Shown here: positions 51,216 through 60,467 of the stretch, one piece after another
How the letters are laid out: every line of letters begins with the position of its first letter
Position numbering within the stretch: position 1 is the first letter of the stretch
Assembly (NCBI GenBank): GCA_964387885.1
Contig: CAYLYZ010000004.1
Coordinates: 33,586 to 97,585, forward strand
Origin: JABGPL01 sp964387885
GTDB taxonomy: Bacteria; Electryoneota; AABM5-125-24; Hatepunaeales; Hatepunaeaceae
DNA: 64,000 nt
Direction of reading: 5' to 3'
Notes under the pieces: generated by a model
The model's database searches: none
The model's input: only the letters and a program-made list of their open reading frames with translations
Told to the model about the DNA's origin: nothing
Program-made: the position numbers and the translations under genes

Positions 51216-53351
51216 ATGATTAGAGCTTGTATAGTTGGAATTCTCGTCATATTTTTTTTCTGCCTTGAATCTCATGCTCGTATATGGCTTGTTCCGGAAG
51301 AACGCGAATCGGTCGAACAGGCGTGTAACATTGCCGCAGATAGAGACACAATTCTCATTCACCCCGGTACCTATCGCGCTAACCTTTCCCTGAATAAGAA
51401 CTTAGTAATTGCAAGTCTCTACCTAACAACTAATGATACTGCATATATCGATTCCACAATTCTAAGGGGACGTGGAAACGGAAGTGTAGTTGAGATTTTC
51501 GGTGGAACATCTCCAACCTTTACCGGATTGACTGTTACAAATGGCAACCATGGCTCAGGTGGTGCATTCCGGATTAGAGACAACTCCTCCCCATTCCTGT
51601 TATTCTGCACTATTACAGGCAACTCAGGCGGTATTTATTGTCGTGAGAACAGCAATACTTTTATTGCCGATTGCCGGATATACGATAACCATTCCGAAAT
51701 TGGAGGTGAGGGAATACGTCTCCGGGATTGTATAAGATCACAAATTATTCGCACATACATCAGTAATAATTCAGGGAGTGGAATTTTATGTCAGGAAGAT
51801 AGCGATCCTCTTATAGATGACTGTATTATTGAGCAGAATCAGGCAAAGGGGATAAACCTCTCAAACTCTAGTCCGACAATTCGGAACTGCATTATTACTC
51901 GCAATATTGGTGAGTTAGTCGGAGGCATAAGTTTTCTTGAACAGAGTAATGCGACAGTAAATAATTGTACTATTTCCGAAAACCAGGGTGAGTCGACAGG
52001 AGGTCTTGCCTGTTATAATTCTAATCCGCGAATTACTTCGACTATAATCTCAGAAAATATCGGAGGTTCTGTCGGTGGTATTAAATGCGCATCCAATGCC
52101 ACTCCGGTTTTTACCGAATGCGAAATCAATGAAAATACCAGTATGGGCACCTGGGGTAGTATTCTGTGTTATGAGTGCTCTCCAACTTTTAATAACTGCA
52201 AAATCCAGGGAAACATATCCTCTGAAGGAAGCGCCGGGATATCTCTTCGAAAAAGCTCGGCAGAGTTTTTCCGTTGTTTAGTTGTCGACCACAATTCACA
52301 AAGTAATGGTGGTGCCGTCCATTCATCGGAATCAAATGCAACTTTCACTCATTGTACCATTTCAAAAAACCAATCTGGTTTTCCCGGGGGTGCTTTCTTT
52401 ATCGAAGGTGGCGGTACAACCGTTATTTTAAACTCGATTATCTGGGCAAATTCTCAACCCTCGATATGTCTTCAAAGTTGGGGAGAACAGGAACGGGACA
52501 GGGCTGGAATTGTAATGACTTTCTCCGACCTGGAAGGTGCAGAAGAGGGAGTTCTTTCTCGTGGAAGAGTAAATTTAGAAATTGGGAAAGGCTGTATTAG
52601 TCAGAACCCACGTTTTGATACTTCTGAAGAAAGAGTTTACCATTTACGAGGAGAGAGCCCCTGTATAGATGCATGCAGTGAACTCTACCAGAGGGATCCG
52701 GATCGGACAATCGCAGACATGGGTGTATACTTCAGACCTCAGCCGAACCTGTCTCTATCAAGGTACGAATATTTTTTTAACAGGGTACTTCCGGGTGAAA
52801 GGGACAGTGTTGATATTGTAATTAGAAATGTGGGTTTAAGACCTTTAAATGTTGATTCGCTGAGCTTACGCTCAAATCAACGTTCTTTCGAGATTACAAC
52901 GAACACTCGCCCGTTCTCGCTCGAACCTAATGAAAGGTACGTTGTTCGAATTCGTTTTTCTCCGGTTATTTTTGGTGATAACAGGGGAGTATTATTTATA
53001 GATTCCAACGACCGGGATCGTCCGCGGGAATTCGTCCATTTACGTGGTAATGTTCTTGGGATCGAAAACGATGACAACGTTTTACCGCAGGTCTTCGGGA
53101 TCACCGAGATATATCCAAATCCATTTAATAGTGAAGCAGTTATTAACTTTACAATTCCATCCAAAAGTGAAGTAGATTTCGACTTGCTGGACATCACCGG
53201 ACGTCGTGTAATGTCTATTGCTCCTCAATACTATCCTGCCGGAAAAAACCGTGTCAGACTACGCATGAAATCTCTTGATACCGGGACATATTTTCTGAGG
53301 GTTAAGAACAATGATGTTGTAGAGATTCGGAAGGTTACGTTGTTGCGATAA
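51216..53351 (+). CDS. secreted parallel beta-helix protein with ASH-like and T9SS sorting domains
   Basis: 711 residues. Signal peptide (to SHA), an opening related to other beta-helix proteins (WLVPEERESVEQACNIAADRDTILIHPGTY), then many helix coils with NNSGSGILCQED, NCTISENQGESTGGLACYNS and similar repeats (about 100-440). Residues about 505-610 (YEYFFNRVLPGERDSVDIVIRNVGLRPLNV) resemble an ASPM/SPD-2/Hydin Ig domain. It ends in a type A sorting domain (YPNPFNSEAVINFTI to KVTLLR). A likely surface polysaccharide-binding or cleaving protein; no catalytic residues identified. AGGAT lies upstream of the ATG. Confidence 0.88.
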   Translation: MIRACIVGILVIFFFCLESHARIWLVPEERESVEQACNIAADRDTILIHPGTYRANLSLNKNLVIASLYLTTNDTAYIDSTILRGRGNGSVVEIFGGTSPTFTGLTVTNGNHGSGGAFRIRDNSSPFLLFCTITGNSGGIYCRENSNTFIADCRIYDNHSEIGGEGIRLRDCIRSQIIRTYISNNSGSGILCQEDSDPLIDDCIIEQNQAKGINLSNSSPTIRNCIITRNIGELVGGISFLEQSNATVNNCTISENQGESTGGLACYNSNPRITSTIISENIGGSVGGIKCASNATPVFTECEINENTSMGTWGSILCYECSPTFNNCKIQGNISSEGSAGISLRKSSAEFFRCLVVDHNSQSNGGAVHSSESNATFTHCTISKNQSGFPGGAFFIEGGGTTVILNSIIWANSQPSICLQSWGEQERDRAGIVMTFSDLEGAEEGVLSRGRVNLEIGKGCISQNPRFDTSEERVYHLRGESPCIDACSELYQRDPDRTIADMGVYFRPQPNLSLSRYEYFFNRVLPGERDSVDIVIRNVGLRPLNVDSLSLRSNQRSFEITTNTRPFSLEPNERYVVRIRFSPVIFGDNRGVLFIDSNDRDRPREFVHLRGNVLGIENDDNVLPQVFGITEIYPNPFNSEAVINFTIPSKSEVDFDLLDITGRRVMSIAPQYYPAGKNRVRLRMKSLDTGTYFLRVKNNDVVEIRKVTLLR

Positions 53352-53384
53352 GCTGATTGCATGCACTTCAGTTAGATTGGTTCA

Positions 53385-53431
53385 GAGTACAGGCTTTAGC
53401 CTGCGTTGTTCAGCCTCAAGGCTTTACTCTA
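53385..53431. terminator. three-way hairpin between converging genes
   Basis: An outer stem AGAGTA (53385-53390)/TACTCT (53426-53431) encloses two inner hairpins, CAGGCT-TT-AGCCTG and AGCCT-CA-AGGCT. It lies 34 nt after the beta-helix gene stop and 90 nt after the tmk stop, so it may terminate transcripts from one or both sides. Confidence 0.5.
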
Positions 53432-53486
53432 AACCTACTTCCTACCCACGCTGGAGCATGAGAATCAGATTTAGCAAGGCTTAAAA

Positions 53487-53510
53487 GCTCAAGCATGGCT
53501 TGAGCACTCC
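53487..53510. repeat. GGAG-headed palindrome after tmk
   Basis: GCTCAAGC (53487-53494), ATG, GCTTGAGC (53498-53505), then ACTCC; on the minus strand it reads GGAGT plus palindrome. It lies 11 nt after the tmk stop. Confidence 0.65.
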
Positions 53511-53520
53511 ACAGGCTCTA

Positions 53521-54132
53521 TTATGGTAAATTACCAAGCACCTGTGTAAATACATCATCAACATCAGACGAACCATCAATTATCTTTATAATGCAGGAAC
53601 CAGCGTTTGCTACCTGCAAATAACCCTGTCTAACTTTCTCGAAAAAATCAAGGCCTTTTTGCTCGATCCTGTCAGATGAGCCTTCAAATCGGGACATTGC
53701 AATTTCAGGATCTATGTCGAGCAGGAATATTTTGTCCGGATGCATTCCGTCAATAGCGGCATGATTGACCATTTTTATTAATTCAATATCCACACCTCTC
53801 GCAAAACCCTGATAAGCTATTGAAGACAAGGCGAATCGATCAAGAATAACGGTCGTTCCCTGCTCAAGTTGTGGTTTGAGAATCAAACGGGCAAGTTCAG
53901 CACGGGCGGCTGCGAATAGCAAAAATTCTGATAGTGCTCCCAATCCACCTTGAAAGTCCTTCTTAGCGAGTAGAATATTTCGAATTTCTTCACCAACCTG
54001 TGTCGCTCCAGGTTCCCTGTATAATGATGCAGACGTATCCTGCTCTTGAAAATGTTCAAGGAGCCTTTTTGCTTGTGTAGTTTTCCCGCAGCCGTCTATC
54101 CCCTCAAATACGATGAGTTTTCCGGTATTCAT
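53521..54132 (-). CDS. tmk: thymidylate kinase
   Basis: 203 residues. It phosphorylates dTMP to dTDP. The P-loop is VFEGIDGCGKTTQAKRL (about 10-26), the substrate-binding DR(Y/F) motif is VILDRFALSSIAYQG (about 93-107), and LDIDPEIAMSRFEG precedes the LID region with DRIEQKGLDFFEKVRQGYL. The ATG overlaps the lgt stop (ATGA), so it is translated with lgt. Confidence 0.96.
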   Translation of the reverse strand: MNTGKLIVFEGIDGCGKTTQAKRLLEHFQEQDTSASLYREPGATQVGEEIRNILLAKKDFQGGLGALSEFLLFAAARAELARLILKPQLEQGTTVILDRFALSSIAYQGFARGVDIELIKMVNHAAIDGMHPDKIFLLDIDPEIAMSRFEGSSDRIEQKGLDFFEKVRQGYLQVANAGSCIIKIIDGSSDVDDVFTQVLGNLP

Positions 54133-55001
54133 GATTTTCCGATTTGTGTTTTATAACCTCTAATCAGCAGCAGCAATCCCGTAATAATCATGGCTAACGT
54201 TGCTAACATACTAACTGTGATGTCGATTGATCCCAATTGCAAAGGGACCATACTTGATTGATAATGACGAATTGTCTCGTTTATAAATCGGGCTATGCCA
54301 TATAAAACGAGGAAGAGGAAGAAGAGCTCTCCCGTGAACTTACGATGGGGAGATCGCAGCAGCAAAACGCTCATGATAGCAAAACCGTAAAGGGATTCGT
54401 AAATCTGGGTTGGATGAAGATGTTCACCGGGATACGCCGAGCCTGCAAGGCAGGATACAGGAAATTCAATGCCCCACGGTACATTGGTTGGAATCCCGAA
54501 GCAACAGCCATTTAACAGGCAGCCAATTCGTCCTATGGCCATCCCAAGCGCCAGAGAGGGAACCAGAATATCGAGCATTTTTAGTGCAGGAATTTCTCGT
54601 TTTTTCAGAAAATATATAGCTACCGGAATAGTTAGTGCGACTCCCCCAAGAACCACTAATCCTGCGATACCTACCGTTCCATCACTTTGAATCGGATTAA
54701 TGATATCGAACCATCTTCCTCGGAATTCGTCAAGATGGAAAATTACATAAGTGAGCCTTGCACCGAGTAGCGAAGATATCAAGATCCAGACAACCATGTC
54801 CATGACAATATCTGACTTGATTCCTTCAACTTTAGCTCGACGAATTGCCAGCCAGGTTGCTGCAGCAAAGGCCAGAAAGATCATTAATCCGTAGCTGTGC
54901 AGCTTTATTCTTCCAAGATCAATCAGTACCGGGTGCGTAGTTCCCCCTCGGGATTTTGTTTCATTAACCTGGGGAGGACGGGTATATTTCCCCGTCCTCA
55001 A
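54129..55001 (-). CDS. lgt: prolipoprotein diacylglyceryl transferase
   Basis: Transfers diacylglycerol from phosphatidylglycerol to lipobox cysteines in the inner membrane. Seven hydrophobic segments; the Lgt signature is MAIGRIGCLLNGCCFGIPTNVPWG (about 165-188, with essential Arg and Asn), with the HSYGLMIF start segment and LHPTQIYES. Start uncertain: the frame is open to TTG 55001, but its first codons lie inside a GGAG-type palindrome. Family homology begins at THPVLIDLGRIKLHSYG, where relatives start with MHPVL. The codon at that place (54936-54938) is ACG, preceded by GAGGGGGA. A non-canonical ACG start or a recent loss of the ATG is possible. Confidence 0.93.
   Translation of the reverse strand: MRTGKYTRPPQVNETKSRGGTTHPVLIDLGRIKLHSYGLMIFLAFAAATWLAIRRAKVEGIKSDIVMDMVVWILISSLLGARLTYVIFHLDEFRGRWFDIINPIQSDGTVGIAGLVVLGGVALTIPVAIYFLKKREIPALKMLDILVPSLALGMAIGRIGCLLNGCCFGIPTNVPWGIEFPVSCLAGSAYPGEHLHPTQIYESLYGFAIMSVLLLRSPHRKFTGELFFLFLVLYGIARFINETIRHYQSSMVPLQLGSIDITVSMLATLAMIITGLLLLIRGYKTQIGKS
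54974..54999. repeat. GGGGAG-headed palindrome overlapping the 5' end of the lgt frame
   Basis: GAGGACGGG (54974-54982) and CCCGTCCTC (54991-54999) form a 9-bp stem with an 8-nt loop; GGG precedes it. Same GGGGAGGACGG head as at 60651-60676 and, inverted, at 62159-62184. Confidence 0.7.
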
Positions 55002-55016
55002 TACATCTTACAAACT

Positions 55017-55040
55017 TGCGGATAAATATATCCGCACTCC
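55017..55040. repeat. GGAG-headed palindrome, GCGGATA core
   Basis: TGCGGATA (55017-55024) and TATCCGCA (55029-55036), then CTCC. Core nearly identical to 30738-30759. Confidence 0.65.
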
Positions 55041-55107
55041 CAACTGGGAAAAAGAGAATGAAGATCGGATTCTTAATCCGCGAAAACTGCCTATTCTGGA
55101 ATAATTC

Positions 55108-55126
55108 GTCGGAATAAGATTCCGAC
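55108..55126 (-). terminator. hairpin downstream of degP
   Basis: GTCGGAAT (55108-55115), AAG, ATTCCGAC (55119-55126), 15 nt after the degP stop on the minus strand and followed there by GAATTATT. Confidence 0.5.
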
Positions 55127-55141
55127 CTGCGAACTCGAGGC

Positions 55142-56653
55142 TTAGGGTCTGATCGGAATAAAAGTCCTTCGTCCTTCACGGATTACCCAGAAAGGTATAG
55201 CTTTTTTTCTGTCTTTCAGTGCCTTTGCCATTTGCTCAAAATCCCCGATACTCCTGATCTCTTCACCACCGAGTTCAACAATTACATCACCTTCACTGAG
55301 AAGTCCCTGTGCCGGAGAATCAGTGGATATTTTTATTACCACAACACCCTTTAAATCTTCGACACCATATCGTAAACCTTCACGGCTTTCTGTTTCAGCA
55401 ACTTCTATACCTAGCCAACTCTGGGATCTTTTTAATTTATTTGATGCCACTTTCAGAAACTCGCTTCGCTCACCGAGTTTAAATTTAAGTGTTTTGATTT
55501 TGTTCTTTCGCAGGACTGTCATCTCAACTTTTGATTCCGGAGCAAAAGCGGCAATTCTGAACCTGAAATCTGTAAGATCTTTGACCTTTTCATTATTAAT
55601 TTCAATAACAACATCACCGCTTTCCATACCACCCTCTTCAGCAGGTGTGTTTGTTTCAACGTTTTCAATGAAAACACCCTTAACTTCTTCATCGATACCC
55701 AGTGCTTCACGTTTTACCGGTGTTAATTCGGACGGATAAACGCCAAGATAACCTCGATGGACTTCACCCGAGGTTTGTAACTGCTCTATGACAACCTGCG
55801 CCTGATTAATCGGAATCGCGAAACCAATTCCCTGTCCCTGTGCATTTATCGCAGTGTTTATCCCTATGACTTCACCGCGAATATTCACTAAAGGACCACC
55901 GGAGTTTCCGTAATTAATCGAAGCATCAGTCTGAATGAAGTTCTGGAAACTCGGGCCATCTCCACCTCCAATAAAGAGGTTTGATCTACCTCGAGCGCTG
56001 ATAACTCCAACGGTCAAAGTCCAATCCAAACCGAAAGGATTGCCGATAGCGATAGCCCATTCCCCAATTCGGATTTTATCGCTGTCCCCAAGTCTGGCGA
56101 CCATTTGGGATGGTATTTCGCCATCAACCTTGATGAGGGCGACATCTGTTTCGGGATCGGCACCAATAATCTCCGCTTCACGCTCCGAGCCATCAGCAAA
56201 TTTCACAATTATATCTGTTGCATCAGAAATAACATGATTGTTTGTGATTATCAGTCCATCCTCACTTATAATGATGCCTGATCCACCGCTTGTGACCTTC
56301 GGCATGGGGCGTGAACCCTTAGATTTTGGAGGTTCACCAAAAAATGGTCCCCAGTCAAACATATCAAAAGGCAGATTCTGATGACCGGCAATCTCCTTCT
56401 CGGCCTGTATATTTACTACAACCGGTTGCACCTTCTCGGCAACCAGGACAAATGGACTGTTCCCATCATCGTCAACGAGGGGTACAGAAACTGCAGGTGT
56501 AACTATTGACTGCTGATTAAATGGCTGGGCTGTAATCGCAGTAGGTGTTTCCCAGCCTGTTGCAAGCATAAATCCTGCTGCAATGCAGGTTAATGCAAAT
56601 AATCCTGTAAAGAAAAATCTTTTCATGTTCTCTTGAACTTTGTTTTTTTTCAT
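55142..56653 (-). CDS. degP: Do/HtrA-family periplasmic serine protease with two PDZ domains
   Basis: 503 residues. Signal anchor (about 10-30), trypsin-like domain with the catalytic triad His (ITNNHVIS), Asp (DPETDVALIKV) and Ser (INYGNSGGPLVN), followed by two PDZ domains (about 305-400, GYLGVYPSEL...VFIENVETNTPAEEGGMESGDVV, and about 410-500, WLGIEVAETE...GDVIVELGGEEI). It degrades or refolds misfolded envelope proteins. Two possible starts, ATG 56653 and ATG 56626, differ by nine residues; the second has AAGAG upstream and starts directly at the signal. Family assignment is firm; the symbol could equally be htrA/degQ. Single gene with its own hairpin. Confidence 0.94.
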   Translation of the reverse strand: MKKNKVQENMKRFFFTGLFALTCIAAGFMLATGWETPTAITAQPFNQQSIVTPAVSVPLVDDDGNSPFVLVAEKVQPVVVNIQAEKEIAGHQNLPFDMFDWGPFFGEPPKSKGSRPMPKVTSGGSGIIISEDGLIITNNHVISDATDIIVKFADGSEREAEIIGADPETDVALIKVDGEIPSQMVARLGDSDKIRIGEWAIAIGNPFGLDWTLTVGVISARGRSNLFIGGGDGPSFQNFIQTDASINYGNSGGPLVNIRGEVIGINTAINAQGQGIGFAIPINQAQVVIEQLQTSGEVHRGYLGVYPSELTPVKREALGIDEEVKGVFIENVETNTPAEEGGMESGDVVIEINNEKVKDLTDFRFRIAAFAPESKVEMTVLRKNKIKTLKFKLGERSEFLKVASNKLKRSQSWLGIEVAETESREGLRYGVEDLKGVVVIKISTDSPAQGLLSEGDVIVELGGEEIRSIGDFEQMAKALKDRKKAIPFWVIREGRRTFIPIRP

Positions 56654-56879
56654 GAATCTTCAAATCAAATGTTTCAAATTACACTTGCGAAATTGTCCGG
56701 TTGTTCCCGAAAACCACTCCCGAGGCTTATCGACAAATCCTCAACATCACATTTAACATTAAGGTCTGAATCGTATGTCTGAATCGTAAATAAGGTGTAA
56801 TTATTAATATACGAAATAAATTCGGAGAGTATTGACAGATTTATGATGGTTTTTCTGCTGCAGTGAAATGAAAAATATA

Positions 56880-58112
56880 CTAAAGTTGTGAAGATTCTAA
56901 ACCGAGGAGTTTTTTTAACTTCTTCTGATTCGTAATCAGTTGCCTGTATCGAGCTGTTTCAAATAGTTCAGCATGATTGATGAGACATTCCTGCCCGAAA
57001 TGATAAGCGTCTTCAAACCTTTTTGCGTTTACGAGGCTCCGCCAGATCATATTACCGTGATCGAATGTCTTTAAAGTGGAAATTGAATCTTCCCTTAGCA
57101 ATTCCTCATAACAGGCAATCTCACTGGCATCAGCACCTTCTTTCGAATTAAACCTCTGAATCAGAATACTTTTTAATTCGAAGTGTTTCATAAAGACATG
57201 AGCCTGGAGGTGACGGCTCAATTCAAGAGTTTTTTTAAACAACTTTTCATTAAAATTTCCCGACGTATAGAGCTCAACATAAAATGCATTTGAATAAGGC
57301 TTAACAAGAACATTCAATTTACTATTACTTGTTTCCGGCAATGATTGCAGCAGATCGATAGACTCTGAGTTGAGCTTTGTGAATTGACGAACCGATTTTG
57401 AGCTGCCATCAATATTTATCGATTCGATATCATTCGCATCTGCATATAAAATCTTTCTCCAGCTCTCTTTATCGAGATCCGATGAGAATCGTTTGGCATT
57501 AAGAATCGCTGATTTAAAATCAACTACATTACTGCGGCAGATAATTTCAGTATCTGCTAAACGAATGAAAGCATAAGGAATACACCATTCAGGGAGTCTA
57601 CGGTCATTGATTGCAGCTTTAATAAAGTTTTTAAGTATATTCTGATAGCTCGAATAATTATGCTTCCGATACATTGCCTTTGCGATATCCCACAAAGATT
57701 CAACATCGGTTTTCTCATTTACCGGATTTGCAGTTATCCACCTCAGGTAATTTGTTAAAAGTTTCAGGTCAGTTTGTATGTTGTCATTATCCAGCATCAA
57801 TGTATAAGGACCGGTTGTCGACAGATAGAGATAATTCTTGAAAAACTGGCCTACCTCAGGTTGGAGATCGAAGTAACTCGATGTTAGGTATTTACCAATT
57901 GCAAGGTGTTTAGTTTTCTGGAAGGCTAATAATCGTTGTACGTCTTCAAGTGTAGCCCAGCCGTTATCAAGACCTGTGAGGCGCCGGTAAATAAGAAGTG
58001 CGAGGAATTGTATCCAGCGAGTACGCATGATTGGAATTTGATTGCCCTGAACCTGAATATTCAAGCACGGTTTAAAGGCATCGTCATCTGTAAATTTCAG
58101 GTGTAAAATCAC
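56880..58112 (-). CDS. SARP-like protein 2, paralogue of the gene at 47978
   Basis: 410 residues. Shares with the first copy the segments RWIQFLALLIYRRLTGLDNGW, IGKYLTSSYFDL, STTGPYTLML and the C-terminal DAYHFGQECLINHAELFETARY. The N-terminal 110 residues fit an OmpR-type winged helix and the rest is helical and perhaps TPR-like. Beyond these segments the two copies are clearly diverged, so the duplication is old. It lies between degP and the EEP protein gene, with 264 nt upstream holding no recognised gene. Function inferred only as a possible regulator. Confidence 0.7.
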   Translation of the reverse strand: MILHLKFTDDDAFKPCLNIQVQGNQIPIMRTRWIQFLALLIYRRLTGLDNGWATLEDVQRLLAFQKTKHLAIGKYLTSSYFDLQPEVGQFFKNYLYLSTTGPYTLMLDNDNIQTDLKLLTNYLRWITANPVNEKTDVESLWDIAKAMYRKHNYSSYQNILKNFIKAAINDRRLPEWCIPYAFIRLADTEIICRSNVVDFKSAILNAKRFSSDLDKESWRKILYADANDIESINIDGSSKSVRQFTKLNSESIDLLQSLPETSNSKLNVLVKPYSNAFYVELYTSGNFNEKLFKKTLELSRHLQAHVFMKHFELKSILIQRFNSKEGADASEIACYEELLREDSISTLKTFDHGNMIWRSLVNAKRFEDAYHFGQECLINHAELFETARYRQLITNQKKLKKLLGLESSQL

Positions 58113-58376
58113 AATCGGAATCTACGTGATACTCAGAAAACACAATTAACATCATCAATCAGATACTGAATGGTACAACCTTATAATATAGATCAACGAT
58201 GAATGGAAATCAAGTTCAACTCAGAATTTCGAGGTTTACATTCATGGAGTTTAGGATTACCACTACAACTAATGTGCCGACATTTCTCTTAATTATTGAG
58301 GGGATGGAGGCATTGATGGTACTGTAACTTCACATCGGGAAGGAAATCCGAGTTTAAATTACCATTTATTACAAGC

Positions 58377-60467
58377 CTACTTCATCAGTGTGAGTTTTGC
58401 TGTTTTACTGTATTGTCCTGCTGTTAGAGTGACGAAATACAATCCACTCGGGAAATCACTCGCATTAAATGTATGATAATATGTTCCCGCACCAAGCTGA
58501 GTATCAACAAGACGGAGCATTTCCCTCCCGGATATATCTAGTAGGCTCAATATTGTGTGATGTTGTTCCGGAAGTGTGAAGCTTAAACCGGTTGTACTAT
58601 TGAATGGATTCGGATATGGAGCCATAAGACTAAATTCGGTTGGGATGATCTGATCTGCAAGAGTCAGCAGTTCAAATCCATCGGTCTCATAACTAATCGA
58701 TTGATTGTTCAGCTTGAGCTCTGTTGCACAGCCCGTCGAACTATCCCAAATCCTGAATACTATCGATTCTCCTTCGAGAGCTCCTTCAACAACCGGAGTA
58801 GTCAGATCATCTCCCCAGATAGCGATTCCAGCGCGTATCTTTCCATCCAGTACGGTTGAACCAACACATTTTCCATCGGTGCGAAAAGCTCCAAGTTCAT
58901 TCCCTTTACTCATCATGAGATTTGGATTGTCTGTTGAAACCATAATGCTCATATTACGTCCGGTGGGTGGGGGTGCAATAAAGTGTTGCGGTAGTGAATA
59001 TGCAGACTCAAAGTACTCCAAAATCTCTTCTTCAGGGACATTCCATACTAAAACTGCTGCTGCGTTCATCTTCGCGTAATACCCTTGCGAGCGACGCAAC
59101 AAACCCATATTTGAGAAATTGAACTCAGGTTTATAAAAACGTCCCAGGAAATCCTTTATTATTATGAGTTCATCTACAATACCGATAACTGCATCCGGTG
59201 CTTCCACTTGTTGTTCAGGAAAGTATGGAACCAGTTTCCATCCATGGCGAAGATTTATTGGTGTATCTTGAGGAGCAAACTGACCTGTTAGTACCAACTC
59301 ATCTGCTTCATTAACCTTAGCAATATATGCATGAGTAACAGCCCAATTACGCATATTATTAAATCTGACTCTCGGAACGTAAAATCTTCCCCTGTCACTT
59401 TTTAGCAGTATCAGATTATTTCTTCCAACTATTTCCTCCCATACAGTGACCATATCTGCAGGAATAGGCTGCAGGGGTGAGGAAATCATGTTCCAGCCAT
59501 CACGCAGTTGGATTGTAAAATCAGAAATCTCACCAGGGGTGTAAGATATCTCCATATAGACAGGTAAATGATCCGTAGCATCGTGAAGAGCCTGAGCAAC
59601 TTCCTCATTGACAGCTTGATTTTCTCCATCAGTAATTGCCTGGTTGAGGTGATTGCCGTCGTTACCGAAAGTTATGTAACTATCAGCTTCATACATCCAG
59701 CCTTCCTCATTGTCAAATACTGAAGTCATAAAAATAAAATCAAACCGGTCGTCAAGACCACCGGGAGCTCCACCCCCGAATTGATCGGTTCGTGTGCTCT
59801 GAGTATGAACTGCTGCGAATTCCTCAGCATCATGCCAGTCACCCGGTGTTTCCAACGGATCTTTGAACAGGTCGTTTTCGTGCAGGGCTTCCCAGGCAGG
59901 CTCATCACTGTCATACATGTTGAAATTGCCCCCGAACAGGACGTGTTCAGCATTTAGTCCTTCTGCATCCATGTAGTTCAGTAACTCCGTGACTTCTCCC
60001 AACCGTCGCTGCTCATTTGCGCCTCCTGTACTGCCTTTCAGGTATGTTGATGCAAGATATAACACAGGCAAAAAGGGCTCACTAATAAGTGACAGAGGAT
60101 ATAAAGTGATATCTCGAAGATCGGTCTCAATGGCTACCGGATTGCCACATGTGAACATATCGCTCCGGAAATAACACATATTGTCATTTTGTCCCTCACA
60201 GTCAATATAATCAGCTCGGTCGTAAACATCCGGATCGAGAACTTCATCTAAAAAGAAATCCGCGCCCTCTTCACTGATAATGTCCTGGCAAATCAGGATG
60301 TCGGGTGTGACACCGTCTATGATCAATTGAAACGCCTCAACTCTTGCTTCATCATCGCTGTCAAATCTGAGAAGGCTATAAGTAGCTACACGGATTGTTT
60401 CCTGTTGAGCAAAACAAGAGTTTGCAATCAGGATTAATATTAAGATAAAAAGGGTTAGATTTTTCAT
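58377..60467 (-). CDS. secreted endonuclease/exonuclease/phosphatase-fold protein with two LRxGW modules and T9SS sorting domain
   Basis: About 696 residues. Signal peptide (to CFA-QQE); EEP-like domain (about 22-290) with TYSLLRF, PDILICQDI, VLFGGNFNMYDSDEP (GDFN-like, here GNFN), DDRFDFIFMT and DATDHLPVYMEI (DHxPV-like), so nuclease or phosphatase activity is plausible but the GDFN Asp is replaced. Then two LRxGW modules (about 300-465: LRDGWNMISSP, LRHGWKLVPYF) and a domain of about 100 residues (MSIMVSTDNPNLMM...FELLTL). It ends in a type A sorting domain (YPNPFNSTTGLSFTL to KLTLMK). ATG 60467 is chosen because GAGAGGT is nine bases upstream and the signal peptide starts there. Confidence 0.85.
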   Translation of the reverse strand: MKNLTLFILILILIANSCFAQQETIRVATYSLLRFDSDDEARVEAFQLIIDGVTPDILICQDIISEEGADFFLDEVLDPDVYDRADYIDCEGQNDNMCYFRSDMFTCGNPVAIETDLRDITLYPLSLISEPFLPVLYLASTYLKGSTGGANEQRRLGEVTELLNYMDAEGLNAEHVLFGGNFNMYDSDEPAWEALHENDLFKDPLETPGDWHDAEEFAAVHTQSTRTDQFGGGAPGGLDDRFDFIFMTSVFDNEEGWMYEADSYITFGNDGNHLNQAITDGENQAVNEEVAQALHDATDHLPVYMEISYTPGEISDFTIQLRDGWNMISSPLQPIPADMVTVWEEIVGRNNLILLKSDRGRFYVPRVRFNNMRNWAVTHAYIAKVNEADELVLTGQFAPQDTPINLRHGWKLVPYFPEQQVEAPDAVIGIVDELIIIKDFLGRFYKPEFNFSNMGLLRRSQGYYAKMNAAAVLVWNVPEEEILEYFESAYSLPQHFIAPPPTGRNMSIMVSTDNPNLMMSKGNELGAFRTDGKCVGSTVLDGKIRAGIAIWGDDLTTPVVEGALEGESIVFRIWDSSTGCATELKLNNQSISYETDGFELLTLADQIIPTEFSLMAPYPNPFNSTTGLSFTLPEQHHTILSLLDISGREMLRLVDTQLGAGTYYHTFNASDFPSGLYFVTLTAGQYSKTAKLTLMK

